Below, piece by piece: positions 8,024 through 16,908 of a stretch of 36,354 nucleotides of DNA. How positions within the stretch are numbered: position 1 is the first letter of the stretch; each line of letters opens with the position of its first letter. Source of the DNA: Nostoc flagelliforme FACHB-838 (lineage in GTDB: Bacteria; Cyanobacteriota; Cyanobacteriia; Cyanobacteriales; Nostocaceae); assembly GCF_014698065.1 (NCBI RefSeq), contig NZ_JACJSI010000069.1:1-36354 (forward strand), read 5' to 3'. The translations under genes were made by a program, and so were the position numbers. A model generated the notes under the pieces. The model was not told the origin of the DNA. It ran no database searches and saw only the letters and a program-made list of their open reading frames with translations.

Positions 8024-8092
8024 GTCATATTGCCATAAGTTCCTGAAGTTAGCGATCGCTCTTTTCCATAGAAAAAATAGATTTCGAGAAGA

Positions 8093-9781
8093 TTACTTTA
8101 AAGTTCCCAAAACTGGCGCTACCTCAACCTCGGAAACTTGCGGAACCAAGAATCCCTTAGCATAAATTTGGGGATTTGTTTGCGAAGCTATGGCATAAGA
8201 CTGACGAACATGAGCATTAACTGCGACAGTCTTCACGTCGTACATCTGCATGGCTATCTTGGGATAGAAACCAATGCCAATAATCATCAGCAGGAAACAA
8301 GCAGCGATAAACACCTCACGGGGTCTAGCATCTTCGTAGACTGCTTCCTCTGGTACGAGGCAATCTGTACCAAAACAAACCGTTCCCTCATCTTCCTGAT
8401 TTTCCGAAGCTGAATTATTAATGTCGCATAGGAGTGCTGCATCTTTACCATAAAATACCTCTCGCAGCATGGAAAGTAAATAAATAGGTGTGAGGATGAC
8501 TCCAACTGCGGCGAGGAAAACCGTGACGGTGCAAAAAGTTGAACTGTAAACGTCACTGCTTGTCATACCAACAAATACCGATAATTCGCCAGCAAAGCCG
8601 CTCATACCGGGAAGTGCTAGGGATGCCATTGCTCCGATTGTAAACAGGGCGAAGACTTTGGGCATGGCTTGACCGATACCGCCCATATCTTTCATTACCA
8701 TTGTGTGGGTGCGATCGTAAGTAACGCCGGCTAAGAAGAACAGCACCGATGCAATCAAACCATGTGAGAGCATTTGCAACATCGCGCCATTGATTCCCAA
8801 ATCAGTGAACGAGGCAATTCCAAGCAGCACAAACCCCATGTGGGAAATCGACGAATAAGCCAAACGCCGCTTCATATTCGTCTGAGCAAAGGAGTTCAAT
8901 GCACCATAGATGATGTTGACAACACCCAGAATGGCTAAAACTGGCGCAAAGTAAATATGTGCATCAGGAAGCAATTCAAGATTCAGGCGAATCAGCCCGT
9001 ATCCGCCCATCTTCAGCAATACACCAGCTAAAATCATCGACACAGGAGAGGATGCTTCGCCGTGAGCATCAGGCAACCAGGTATGCATCGGGAAAACAGC
9101 AAGCTTGACACCAAATGCAATCAACAACCCTGCATAAAGTAGCAGCTGTAGAGCAACGGGATATTCCTTCTTGGCGAGGGCGGTGATATCAAATGTCATA
9201 TCACCACCGCCGTATAACCCCATTGCCAGTGCTGCCACTAAAATAAATATAGAAGCAGCTGCGGTATACAACAAAAATTTCGTAGCCGCATAACGCCGTC
9301 TTTGCCCACCCCAAATGCAGACTAGTAGGTAGACGGGGATTAGTTCTACTTCCCACATAATGAAAAATAGCAGCAAGTCTTGGGCAACGAACACCCCAAC
9401 CTGTGCAGAATACAGCACCAGCATCAAGAAATAGAAGAGGCGCGGACGGTGATTAACTTGCCAAGCTGAAAAAATCGAGAGTGTGGTGACAAATCCCGCT
9501 AGAAGCACAAGTGGTGCTGAAAGCCCATCAACAGATACCGCCCAGTTAAGACCCAACTGAGGCATCCAGGCATAATTTTCTATCATTTGAAAACTAGCAC
9601 TGCTGGCATCGTAATGCTTCCAAAAGGCGTAGCACATCAATGCAAAGTCCGCAATACCTACACCCAGTGCATACCACCGCACGCGCTTGCCATCTTTATC
9701 AGGCAGCACAGGGATAAGCAGGGAAGCAACGAGTGGCAGCAAAACAATCGCGGTAAGCCAGGGAAATTGATCCGCTATCAT
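8093..9781 (-). CDS. ndhD: NAD(P)H-quinone oxidoreductase subunit 4 (NdhD), second paralog
   Basis: A 562-residue NuoM-type antiporter subunit of cyanobacterial NDH-1. It has the same signature blocks as its neighbour: MWEVELIPVYLLVCIWGG, FGVKLAVFPMHTWLPDAHG, GVLLKMGGYGLIRLNLELLP and GMSGFAGELSVFVG. The start is the ATG at 9781 (MIADQFPWLTAIVLLPLV). Compared with the first paralog it has an insertion of about 25 residues before the last helices, containing three cysteines (LLCDINN, TVCFGTDCLVP) and ending EDARPREVF. As I remember, a loop of this kind is typical of NdhD1-type proteins, which would make this the D1-like copy and the other the D2-like one, but that assignment is inference. A tandem 23-bp repeat lies 65 bases upstream. 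Confidence 0.93.
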   Translation of the reverse strand: MIADQFPWLTAIVLLPLVASLLIPVLPDKDGKRVRWYALGVGIADFALMCYAFWKHYDASSASFQMIENYAWMPQLGLNWAVSVDGLSAPLVLLAGFVTTLSIFSAWQVNHRPRLFYFLMLVLYSAQVGVFVAQDLLLFFIMWEVELIPVYLLVCIWGGQRRRYAATKFLLYTAAASIFILVAALAMGLYGGGDMTFDITALAKKEYPVALQLLLYAGLLIAFGVKLAVFPMHTWLPDAHGEASSPVSMILAGVLLKMGGYGLIRLNLELLPDAHIYFAPVLAILGVVNIIYGALNSFAQTNMKRRLAYSSISHMGFVLLGIASFTDLGINGAMLQMLSHGLIASVLFFLAGVTYDRTHTMVMKDMGGIGQAMPKVFALFTIGAMASLALPGMSGFAGELSVFVGMTSSDVYSSTFCTVTVFLAAVGVILTPIYLLSMLREVFYGKDAALLCDINNSASENQEDEGTVCFGTDCLVPEEAVYEDARPREVFIAACFLLMIIGIGFYPKIAMQMYDVKTVAVNAHVRQSYAIASQTNPQIYAKGFLVPQVSEVEVAPVLGTLK

Positions 9782-9845
9782 GTATATGAGAAAAAATACT
9801 TATTTGGGATGATGTCATTGTACTAAACTTTGTAACAATTTCTTC

Positions 9846-9891
9846 ATAAGTATTTTTCCTAGTTAACCATAAATATTTGTCCCAGTTAACC
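9846..9891. repeat. Tandem 23-bp direct repeat upstream of the second ndhD
   Basis: Two adjacent copies (9846-9868 and 9869-9891) match at 20 of 23 positions. Each ends in AGTTAACC on the plus strand. They sit 65-110 bases before the ndhD start and are candidates for a repeated operator. The rest of the 178-base gap down to the response regulator shows nothing else clear. Confidence 0.6.
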
Positions 9892-9959
9892 GCTTTGAAT
9901 CAAAGACAATTGACTTAAAAATAACGACTGGGGACTGGGGAAGAAAGATTTTTAGTTGC

Positions 9960-10679
9960 TCACGGTACTAATCCAGCCCGCAAAGCACGGACGGCAGCTT
10001 GTGTCCGGTCAGCAACACAAAGTTTATTGAGAATACCTCGAACATGAGTTTTGACGGTACCGACTGTTAGATAGAGCCTTTTAGCAATTTCTGCATTGTC
10101 ACACCCAGCGACAATTAATTCTAAAACATCCATTTCCCGGTGAGTTAAAGGATAGCTGACTATACTTTTCTCAACATCTGGGTCAATACCTTCAATCAAA
10201 ACTCTTTTTCCAGATGCGCCTCTGCTGCCATCGGGGAAATCTTGACGTATTTGCTGTAGTACAAGGTCTGCGATCGCAGGATCGATCCATGAGCTACCTG
10301 CAAAGGTCATTCGCACAGCCTCAACGAGTCTCTCAGTTTCAATATCCTTCATGCAATAAGAATCTGCACCTGCTGCAAATGCCGCTAAAACTGCCTGTTC
10401 GCTATTCTGCATCGTCAAAATTAGCAGCTTTGTGGTATAATCCTCATTCTCTCCTTGATATTGTCTAAATGTGCGTGTTAGATCAATACCATCCATGTCA
10501 GGCAAACCAATGTCAATAGTAGCAACATCAGGCTTAAGACTTTTCAGAAGCTTAATGCCGTCGGCTGCATTGGCTGCTTCTCCAACAATGTTAAAGTCTG
10601 GCTGGGTTTGTAAGGCAGAGCGTAAGCCGATTCTTGTCAGGTTGTGATCTTCAATCACAAGGATCTTGATTTCACTCAT
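9960..10679 (-). CDS. NarL/FixJ family response regulator
   Basis: This is a 239-residue two-component response regulator. The receiver domain (about 1-125) has the acidic pair Glu10-Asp11, the phosphoacceptor Asp56 in DVATIDIGLPDMDG, and Lys in YCMKDIE. The C-terminal LuxR-type helix-turn-helix (about 170-235) reads YPLTHREMDVLELIVAGC, then NAEIAKRLYLTVGTVKTHV and LNKLCVADRTQAAVRAL. The frame extends to a GTG at 10685 but the ATG at 10679 is preferred. It is divergent from the REC-kinase gene at 11387, across a 707-base gap, so the two may form a signalling pair. No target genes are evident from the sequence. Confidence 0.92.
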   Translation of the reverse strand: MSEIKILVIEDHNLTRIGLRSALQTQPDFNIVGEAANAADGIKLLKSLKPDVATIDIGLPDMDGIDLTRTFRQYQGENEDYTTKLLILTMQNSEQAVLAAFAAGADSYCMKDIETERLVEAVRMTFAGSSWIDPAIADLVLQQIRQDFPDGSRGASGKRVLIEGIDPDVEKSIVSYPLTHREMDVLELIVAGCDNAEIAKRLYLTVGTVKTHVRGILNKLCVADRTQAAVRALRAGLVP

Positions 10680-11386
10680 AGTCACTTAATTTTACTTTTA
10701 TTTATCTAAAGTACAGATTAAAATAATCTCGTTCTTCTATTCGGGATCTTATACAAAAAACAATACATTTGGTATTATTAGCTGAACTTCATCTACCTTT
10801 AGGCATAAATAACCTTATCTCGTAAGCTTTTCTAAGGCAAGAGTTTTGATATAACAATATAATTCAACCATAAAATATTTTTATAGATTAACCGGAGAAT
10901 AGATGTTGTATGATAAATGATTTTTCATTTGCCATCTCAATATTTATTTGAACCAAATCTTTTGTAGAGACACAGCAATGTCTATGCCTGTCAGCTTAAG
11001 CTAAAACACAAGATAAAAATCTCGTTTTCGCCGCTGGATATGCACCTTATTGGGCTGCTGGCACAAACTTTAGGAGTAGGAGCCTCACAATAGCCATTCC
11101 CAGCCTGAGTATAGGAACCAGGAAAAGCATTCTCGCTTACGTAACATTCACCTGAGGTTGACACGCATGAGCAATGTTTCTTACTGCGTGGTTTATTTAA
11201 CTAAAAATGGCTATAAATTTTAATTTATACATTTAATCAATAAATCATAAGTATTTTTGCTTAGAAAATATATTTAATCCAGGAAACTTTAAAGTAAAAG
11301 TGAATCCTTAATAATCTCAACGCTGGTGAAGTAAGCTATTACTAGATTTGCTAGGGATAGCCAAGCACTTCTTTTTTTATTTAGCC
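10680..11386. other. Long divergent intergenic region without a recognisable gene
   Basis: The stretch is AT-rich and no frame gives a convincing protein. It separates the divergent response regulator and REC-kinase genes and presumably holds both promoters. A segment at 11169-11228 resembles one upstream of the permease gene at 33865 (listed separately). I see no tRNA or strong terminator. Confidence 0.5.
11169..11228 (+). repeat. Upstream element similar to 33665-33724
   Basis: About 60 bases with a core of CAATGTT, TACTGCGTGGT, TAT and GCTATAA match the segment at 33665-33724 at roughly three quarters of positions, allowing one gap on each side. Both copies are on the plus strand about 160 bases and 140 bases, respectively, before a gene start. 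Confidence 0.5.
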
Positions 11387-12481
11387 ATGTCTTTAACTAA
11401 AACTGTCAAAAAAGATAAAATTCTTGTTGTCGATGATATTTTTGACAATCTACTGGTGTTAGAAGCAGTCCTAGAAGATGAGGACTATGAAATTAGCTTA
11501 GTGGAAGATAGCAAAATTGCTCTGGCTATGGTTGAAGAGTCACCGCCAGACTTAATTCTCTTAGATGTGATGATGCCGGAGATAGATGGATATGAATTCA
11601 CTCGACGCATCCGGCAGAATCCGGCGTTGCCATTTATCCCGATTCTGCTGCTCACGGCTCATTATGAGTCTAGTGTTGTGGAAGGACTCGATGCTGGTGC
11701 AGATGACTTTATTCGTAAACCATTCGACCCTGATGAATTACATGCACGGGTGCGATCGCTCCTCCGCCTCAAGCATAGTATCGACGAACGAGATCAAATG
11801 GCTAACCTCCGGGCAGATTTTGTCTCCCGTTTTACTCACGATTTACGCATACCGCTAGTAGCTTCCAACCGCGTATTAAAATTATTGCTGGAAGGCAGGT
11901 TTTGCGATGTTTCGCCACAATTGCAAGAAATAATTGATACCATGATTGGCAGTAATCAAGACCTGCTGGAAATGGTAAATACCTTGCTAGAAGTTTATCG
12001 TCATGAAGCGGGCTGTAAAACCTTAAAAATTTCTCCCTGCAATATTCAGGAATTAGTTGGTGAAGTTTCGCAAGAATTAACTCCTTTAGCCCAAGAAAAA
12101 GGATTAACTGTAAATATTGATCTAAGTGAAACTGCAAGCACCGTCATGGGCGATCGCGTAGAACTGCGGCGAGTTTTAACAAATCTTATTGGTAACGCCA
12201 TCAAGTTTACAGACAAAGGTTCTGTAGATATTTACTCCTATCTTACTCCAGTAGCTGTGACTATTGATATCCAAGATACAGGGCCGGGAATTTCTAAACA
12301 AGACCAAGCAATATTATTCGAGCGATTTCGCCAAGGTAAACACCAGCGTTCTGGTAGTGGTTTGGGGCTATATCTATCTCGCTGCATTATTGAAGCACAT
12401 CAAGGCACAATTGATGTGACATCTGAACCAGGGAAGGGTAGTACATTTACTATACACTTACCTGTAACTGATGAAAACTAA
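11387..12481 (+). CDS. Response regulator receiver-histidine kinase (REC-HisKA-HATPase)
   Basis: The 364-residue protein has an N-terminal receiver domain (KILVVDDIFDN; phosphoacceptor Asp60 in LILLDVMMPEIDGYEF; Lys111 in IRKPFDPDEL). It is followed by a HisKA dimerisation domain with His151 in SRFTHDLRIPL, and a C-terminal ATPase domain (NLIGNAIKFTD, DTGPGIS, GSGLGLYLSR). It has no membrane segment and no sensor domain, so it is probably a soluble kinase whose activity is set by phosphorylation of its receiver by another kinase. This architecture is common in filamentous cyanobacteria. The frame reaches a TTG at 11348, but the ATG at 11387 gives a normal receiver N-terminus. The likely output is the divergent NarL-type regulator, by position only. 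Confidence 0.9.
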   Translation: MSLTKTVKKDKILVVDDIFDNLLVLEAVLEDEDYEISLVEDSKIALAMVEESPPDLILLDVMMPEIDGYEFTRRIRQNPALPFIPILLLTAHYESSVVEGLDAGADDFIRKPFDPDELHARVRSLLRLKHSIDERDQMANLRADFVSRFTHDLRIPLVASNRVLKLLLEGRFCDVSPQLQEIIDTMIGSNQDLLEMVNTLLEVYRHEAGCKTLKISPCNIQELVGEVSQELTPLAQEKGLTVNIDLSETASTVMGDRVELRRVLTNLIGNAIKFTDKGSVDIYSYLTPVAVTIDIQDTGPGISKQDQAILFERFRQGKHQRSGSGLGLYLSRCIIEAHQGTIDVTSEPGKGSTFTIHLPVTDEN

Positions 12482-12649
12482 AAGTAGGGATTCATAGGAA
12501 AACACAGTCTGCTTTAGAAAAGGTATTCTCAAAATGCCTAAAACCCAAGTTGAAGAATTCACGAGCAAATCCGGAGCTTCTTTGTCTTCTGTGAGAATCA
12601 AGAAGCTCTCTACAAGATACTGTAGGGGTACGCGGACTCGCTATCTGCT

Positions 12650-12682
12650 AGTCGTCAGAATCCATGCTGAATTCTGACGACT
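12650..12682. repeat. 12-bp inverted repeat related to the 213-bp element
   Basis: AGTCGTCAGAAT (12650-12661) and ATTCTGACGACT (12671-12682) form a perfect stem with a 9-base loop. The interior resembles the CAGAATTCA-TAC-TGAATTCTG hairpin of the 213-bp element that starts 530 bases away. It follows the REC-kinase gene and could also serve as its terminator, although only a loose T-rich stretch comes after it. Confidence 0.5.
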
Positions 12683-12766
12683 GATGCCTTTATTCTGTTT
12701 TTAGAAAGTCAGAAAATTCAGTAAATAATTATTTTACTTACACCTTTTTTCTAAATAAAGTTCAGC

Positions 12767-12949
12767 TTAGTCTAAAGTCTTTTTAACTTCATCTTTGATA
12801 TTCTCAGCGGTATGGCGGACTTGGGCTTCAGCTTGTTTAGCTTTACCTTCAGCTTTATCTTTAGGATCGCCACTTACTTCGCCAATTGTTTCTTGTACTT
12901 TACCTTCGATGTTTTTAGCAAAAGCTTTTGCTCTATCTTCGATACTCAT
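12767..12949 (-). CDS. CsbD family stress-response protein
   Basis: A 60-residue, highly charged helical protein with the CsbD pattern: NIEGKVQETIGEVSGD, then KDKAEGKAKQAEAQVRH and KDEVKKTLD. Small CsbD proteins are induced by general stress in many bacteria; their molecular function is unknown. It starts with MSIEDRAKAFAKN at an ATG. It stands alone on the minus strand, facing the end of the REC-kinase gene. It is full length for the cyanobacterial members. Confidence 0.9.
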   Translation of the reverse strand: MSIEDRAKAFAKNIEGKVQETIGEVSGDPKDKAEGKAKQAEAQVRHTAENIKDEVKKTLD

Positions 12950-13213
12950 ATTCTTTGTTCCTAAATTATTTTTGGTAGTTATTAGTTATTGCTTGCTCGA
13001 AAAGCGCTGCAATATCTATAGATTACTTGTAGACAAGTTTTAATTCTTCTATCTGACGATGTTTTTATGAAGAATATTTGTGTCCGTTGTACATAATTGT
13101 TTAAAGGTTAAACTCATCTTGAGAATTCAACTAATATCCAAAAGAGAGAAAGGTATCATTATATTGCTCTATCTTAAGACAAGATAATTTATAACTTCAG
13201 GTAGATAGTGATG

Positions 13214-13426
13214 CTGTTGAAGAAGAACCCAGAAGCCAGAATCCAGGAGTCAGAATCAATGAGTGGGGGATTCAGACCCGCCACTCATTGTAGACCGCTA
13301 AATGAACGCAAGTGCGTCTCTGAAAGAGAAGATTTAGCGGGGGTCTTAAACCCCTAGATTCATCCACCAGTCGTACAGAATTCATACTGAATTCTGACTC
13401 CTGACTCCTGAATTCTGTTTTGATAA
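13214..13426 (+). repeat. 213-bp dispersed element, copy 1 (inverted relative to copy 2)
   Basis: Compared line by line, this segment is identical over all 213 bases to the reverse complement of 32850-33062, and the flanks differ at once on both sides. Inside are hairpins: CAATGAGTGG/CCACTCATTG (13257-13266 with 13281-13290), CCGCTAAAT/ATTTAGCGG (13295-13303 with 13332-13340), a short GGGGT/ACCCC stem, and CAGAATTCA-TAC-TGAATTCTG (13376-13396). The ends carry loosely inverted CAGAAT(C/T)CAGGAGTCAG blocks, as in a MITE. There is no ORF. This copy sits in the gene-free stretch between csbD and the TPR gene. Confidence 0.95.
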
Positions 13427-14105
13427 ACCGCAACTTGGGTTCTTACCACTGAATATGGTAAATACAGCAGTTTGCAAGTGAGTGAAATACAAAATTCAGG
13501 GATCAAAATCAAATATCAGAAGTTTCTACCTCTAGCAAAAACTGCCTGTCTGTCTCCAAACCCCTAACTTTGTACTTACAGCTATTTTCAGGTAAATAGA
13601 CCACGCTAGCGGTGCAAGACCTTGCGCCCCTACCGTGCTGCATTCAATAATCTGTATTCTATGTAATTGAGAACTGCTATATGTCATTTCTTGGACTTTG
13701 ACTACTTAACCAGCAATTAGAATTAACTGGCACAAGAAAAAATTTAGATTTAAGTAAATATTCTCATATTCTTAGATTCCGAAACCAAACTTTGTTAGAA
13801 ATGTTGGGCAGAAAGAAACATAATTTTTTAAATTTTAACTGAAGAGTAATTTAGCTGGTGCAAGAAAAGATAGAGAAGTCTAAGCGTTGACTTTGAAATA
13901 CCCACAGGTATGGTAGCTTTCAACCATCAGAAATTTGTGGTTAATAACGCAGCCTCAACTATTGGAGAGGCTACGCCAACAAGCTCGCATCCCTTGGATC
14001 ATGCTGCACTAGTAGAACTTGTGACTAATTTCTGACCAAAGACAGTAGGAACAAGTATCGACTTTTCTTTCTAGCTTCTTACTTATAGTATTTATAAAGG
14101 TATTT
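13427..14105. other. Gene-poor stretch
   Basis: Together with 12950-13213 this makes over 1.1 kb without a convincing gene. It contains fragments of common palindromic repeats (for example GGTGCAAGACCTTGCGCCCC near 13612) and no recognisable protein remnant, tRNA or long hairpin. A small RNA cannot be excluded from sequence alone. Confidence 0.5.
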
Positions 14106-14333
14106 ATGCGATCGCATTCTACTACTCAACCAACTTCCAACTCCCAATATATAGACTCTAGGGTGCAAACTGATGCATTTATCAACATTTTTATCGGATG
14201 TTCTATATTGATTCCAAGGATTGTGTTTGCAGGGTTTAATATCTATAATAAACACCGTGCTGCTGTTCTTTGCCAACAAATAGCCTCATTAGAGAAACTG
14301 TGGCATTTGAATATTAATAAAAAAAGAGCTTGA
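14106..14333 (+). CDS. Doubtful small ORF upstream of the TPR protein
   Basis: A 75-codon frame whose product I do not recognise. It has one hydrophobic stretch (FINIFIGCSILIPRIVFAGF, about 26-45) and a basic C-terminus. An AAAGG lies 6 bases before the ATG and the stop is 18 bases before the TPR gene start, which would fit a small leader gene. It has no visible homology, and an antisense frame also stays open here, so it may be chance. Confidence 0.25.
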   Translation: MRSHSTTQPTSNSQYIDSRVQTDAFINIFIGCSILIPRIVFAGFNIYNKHRAAVLCQQIASLEKLWHLNINKKRA

Positions 14334-14351
14334 AGAAAAAGAATATAGACA

Positions 14352-15974
14352 ATGAAATACTTATTTATAGTTTGGTTGCTTATACTCTTTTTGGTCGCTC
14401 CTAGTGCGGCGATGTCTGAAGTAAAACAGCCTTATACTTTAATATCTGGACTTGGGACAATCCACCATCCAGTTTCCACTTCTAATCCCCAAGCGCAAGA
14501 GTTTTTTGATCAGGGATTAAATTTAATTTACGCTTTCAATCATGATGAGGCGGTGCGTTCTTTTCAACACGCTGCTAAACTTGATCCGCATTTGGCGATC
14601 GCATATTGGGGTATTGCTCTGGCTCTAGGCCCTAATATTAACTTAGCAATAGACCCTAATCGAGAATTAGCTGCTTACCAAGCTGTACAGCAAGCTTTGG
14701 CACTTTCCACCCAAGCATCTGCTCAAGAACGAGACTACATTACCGCCTTAGCAAAGCGTTACTCTCAAGAGCCTGATGCGGATTTGTTTCAACTAGCGGT
14801 AGACTACGCAAAAGCAATGGCAACCCTAGTTGAGCGCTATCCAGATGATTTGGATGCGGCGACGCTTTATGCCGAAAGCTTGATGGATCTGCATCCTTGG
14901 CAGCACTGGACTAAAGATGGCAAGCCACAGCCAGATACAGAAGAAATTGTAGCTATTTTAAAATCGGTTCTTAAACGTAACCCAAATCATACCGGAGCTA
15001 ATCATTACTATATTCATGCTGTGGAAGCTTCGCCTTCTCCAGAACAGGCCCTTATCAGTGCCAACCGACTCGGAGCCTTAGCGCCAGCAGCAGGACATTT
15101 GGTACACATACCTTCTCATATTTATTTTCGTGTGGGAGATTATGAAGCGGCAATGCGGGCAAATGAGCAGGCGATCGCTCAAGATGATATTTACATCAAA
15201 AAATATCAAGTCCAGGGCACTTACCCCATGATGTACTACAACCACAACGTACATTTTCTCATGGTGGCCAGCAGCATGGGAGGAAAATATAAAGATGCTC
15301 TCCAATATGCAGAGAAATTAGTCGCAAATGCCACTGCCATTAATCCCTATGCACCAATGCTTGAGGGATTTTTGGGCAGTAAAATGCTGATTCAGATACG
15401 TTTTAGCGACTGGGATGGCATTTTAAAAACTCCTGTCCCTGATGCTAAATTGCCGACTACCACAGCACTTTGGCATTTTGCTCGCGGCATGGCGATGGCA
15501 GCCACAGGCAAACTTGAAGATGCAGCAGGTGAAAGTCGGGCATTACTAGCCGCCAAACAGATGATTTCTACCGAATCAACCATTGGGTTCAGTCCCGCCA
15601 GTCGCATTTTAGACATTGCCTCAAAAGTTCTAGATGCCAAAATTGCTAGACAAAAGCACGATTATGAAGCTGCCATTCAATTACTAGAAAAAGCAGTAGT
15701 ACTAGAAGATGCCCTCGATTACGTGGAACCACCAGATTGGTACTTGCCAACGCGAGAAGCTTTGGGCGCTGTGCTTTTGGCTAAGGGTGACTATAGAGAG
15801 GCTGAAAAAGTCTTTGCTGATCTAAAAAAGTATCCCCATAATGGACGTTCTCTATTTGGCTTGCAGGCAAGTTTACAGGCATTGGGCAAAGATGACGCGG
15901 CTCAAGTTGTCAAAGCCGAATTGGAAACAGCTTGGAAAAGTGCTGATACACAACTTGCTCTAGCCAAAATGTAA
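14352..15974 (+). CDS. Exported TPR-repeat protein with conserved-looking histidines
   Basis: The 540-residue protein starts with a signal peptide (MKYLFIVWLLILFLVAPSAA, 1-20), so it is exported or periplasmic. Repeats of tetratricopeptide type follow: FDQGLNLIYAFNHDEAVRSF (about 51-70), AIAYWGIALALGP, and near the C-terminus AIQLLEKAVVLEDALDYVEP and ALGAVLLAKGDYREAEKVF. The middle has unusual His-rich motifs: NHYYIHAVE (about 217-225), HLVHIPSHIYFRVGDYEAA (about 249-267) and YYNHNVHFL (about 294-302). These may form a metal or cofactor site, but that is inference. TPR proteins usually scaffold protein complexes. Its partner is unknown; it is flanked by long non-coding stretches and is probably transcribed alone. 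Confidence 0.85.
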   Translation: MKYLFIVWLLILFLVAPSAAMSEVKQPYTLISGLGTIHHPVSTSNPQAQEFFDQGLNLIYAFNHDEAVRSFQHAAKLDPHLAIAYWGIALALGPNINLAIDPNRELAAYQAVQQALALSTQASAQERDYITALAKRYSQEPDADLFQLAVDYAKAMATLVERYPDDLDAATLYAESLMDLHPWQHWTKDGKPQPDTEEIVAILKSVLKRNPNHTGANHYYIHAVEASPSPEQALISANRLGALAPAAGHLVHIPSHIYFRVGDYEAAMRANEQAIAQDDIYIKKYQVQGTYPMMYYNHNVHFLMVASSMGGKYKDALQYAEKLVANATAINPYAPMLEGFLGSKMLIQIRFSDWDGILKTPVPDAKLPTTTALWHFARGMAMAATGKLEDAAGESRALLAAKQMISTESTIGFSPASRILDIASKVLDAKIARQKHDYEAAIQLLEKAVVLEDALDYVEPPDWYLPTREALGAVLLAKGDYREAEKVFADLKKYPHNGRSLFGLQASLQALGKDDAAQVVKAELETAWKSADTQLALAKM

Positions 15975-16519
15975 GTGAAGAAGGCAGAAGGGGTGCAAGA
16001 GGCAGGGAAAGGGGAAAAGGAAAGGAAAAATTTCATCCCTTTTTCCCACTTCTGCAAGAAGTCTAATATGGCGGGGGCTTCTCTTTTAGAGACGCTACAC
16101 GAAAAATTTTGAATTTTGAATTGTTATTTGTTGCTTGACTTTGCCTTTCATATTAAAATTTTGGAGTAATGCTTCACGGTTAATGCAGTCAAACGTTCAA
16201 TTCGGATATTCAAAGATACGCTCCTCTATGCCTGATTTCCTATATCACCCAACAGAATTTATCTTCTGCCACTTCCAACCCTTTTTTACGGTGGGCTGTA
16301 CTTAGGGTAGGTAGGGGCGGGCGATCGCACTTAAGCGATCGCGTCACTGATTAACTATCTACTGGATGCAGAGAGTTGGCTCGTATGTCATCCTAGATTT
16401 ATGAGAGTTAATTCAGTGATGTCTTTGGTTTTAGTATTGAAAGGCTTTTTCCTTTTAGTATTTACAGACTTCTCAGAGAAATTAAAATCTCTACACAGTG
16501 ATGATTTTGGAGAGAATCG
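15975..16519. other. Intergenic region before the RNA-binding protein gene
   Basis: No gene is visible in these 545 bases. The first 100 are purine-rich, followed by CCCTTTTTCCC that could pair weakly with them as a terminator for the TPR gene. Two HIP1 octamers lie 6 bases apart near 16321-16342. The last 100 bases are AT-rich and presumably hold the promoter and leader of the rbp gene, whose GGAGAG ribosome site is 6 bases before the ATG. Confidence 0.5.
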
Positions 16520-16846
16520 ATGTCAATTTATGTAGGTAACCTCTCTTATGACGTTACACAAGAAGATTTAAGTGGTATTTTTGCAGAATATGGTACTGTA
16601 AAACGAGTTCAAGTACCTACTGACCGCGAAACAGGTCGTCCGCGAGGCTTTGCCTTTGTGGAAATGGGAACTGAAGCTGAAGAAACCGCTGCTATTGAAG
16701 CTCTCGACGGCGCTGAGTGGATGGGTCGTGACCTGAAAGTAAATAAGGCTAAACCCAAAGAAGACAGAGGTGATAGAGGTTCCTTTGGTGGTGGTAACAG
16801 AGGAGGAGGATACGGCGGCGGCGGCGGTGGACGCAACCGCTACTAA
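16520..16846 (+). CDS. rbpA: Glycine-rich RRM RNA-binding protein (Rbp family)
   Basis: The 108-residue protein has one RNA recognition motif with RNP2 IYVGNL (residues 3-8) and RNP1 RGFAFVEM (42-49). A basic linker (KVNKAKPKEDRGDRG) and a glycine-rich tail rich in GGG and NR steps, ending GRNRY, follow. It is the cyanobacterial counterpart of glycine-rich RNA-binding proteins and in Anabaena is known as cold-inducible. The gene is followed by a terminator-like hairpin and, 222 bases on, by rpsU; the same rbpA1-rpsU order is described for Anabaena variabilis. The exact paralog number cannot be fixed from sequence alone. Confidence 0.93.
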   Translation: MSIYVGNLSYDVTQEDLSGIFAEYGTVKRVQVPTDRETGRPRGFAFVEMGTEAEETAAIEALDGAEWMGRDLKVNKAKPKEDRGDRGSFGGGNRGGGYGGGGGGRNRY

Positions 16847-16883
16847 TCTTGGAAACAAAAAAATTTACCTAGAGTCTTAAGGT

Positions 16884-16908
16884 CAGACAAGGAGTCTGTC
16901 TTTTTTTT
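16884..16908 (+). terminator. Rho-independent terminator-like hairpin after rbp
   Basis: CAGAC (16884-16888) and GTCTG (16894-16898) form a short stem, or in an overlapping register AGACA and TGTCT, followed by a run of eight T. It probably separates part of the rbp transcripts from rpsU, allowing some read-through. Confidence 0.65.

Noticed and set aside
8138..8556. Overlapping frames on both strands within the ndhD 3' part
   Set aside because: They are shadows of the NdhD frame without starts or homology.
9960..12481. A named light- or phycobilisome-linked two-component system
   Set aside because: Domain content fits a NarL-type regulator and a REC-kinase, but nothing in the sequence supports a specific named pair.
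14079..14279. Minus-strand 66-codon frame
   Set aside because: No ribosome site or homology; it overlaps the equally doubtful plus-strand frame at 14106.
16568..16858. Antisense frames rich in Pro or Ser opposite the RRM gene
   Set aside because: They mirror the glycine-rich codons of the rbp gene, which has clear RNP motifs and a ribosome site.
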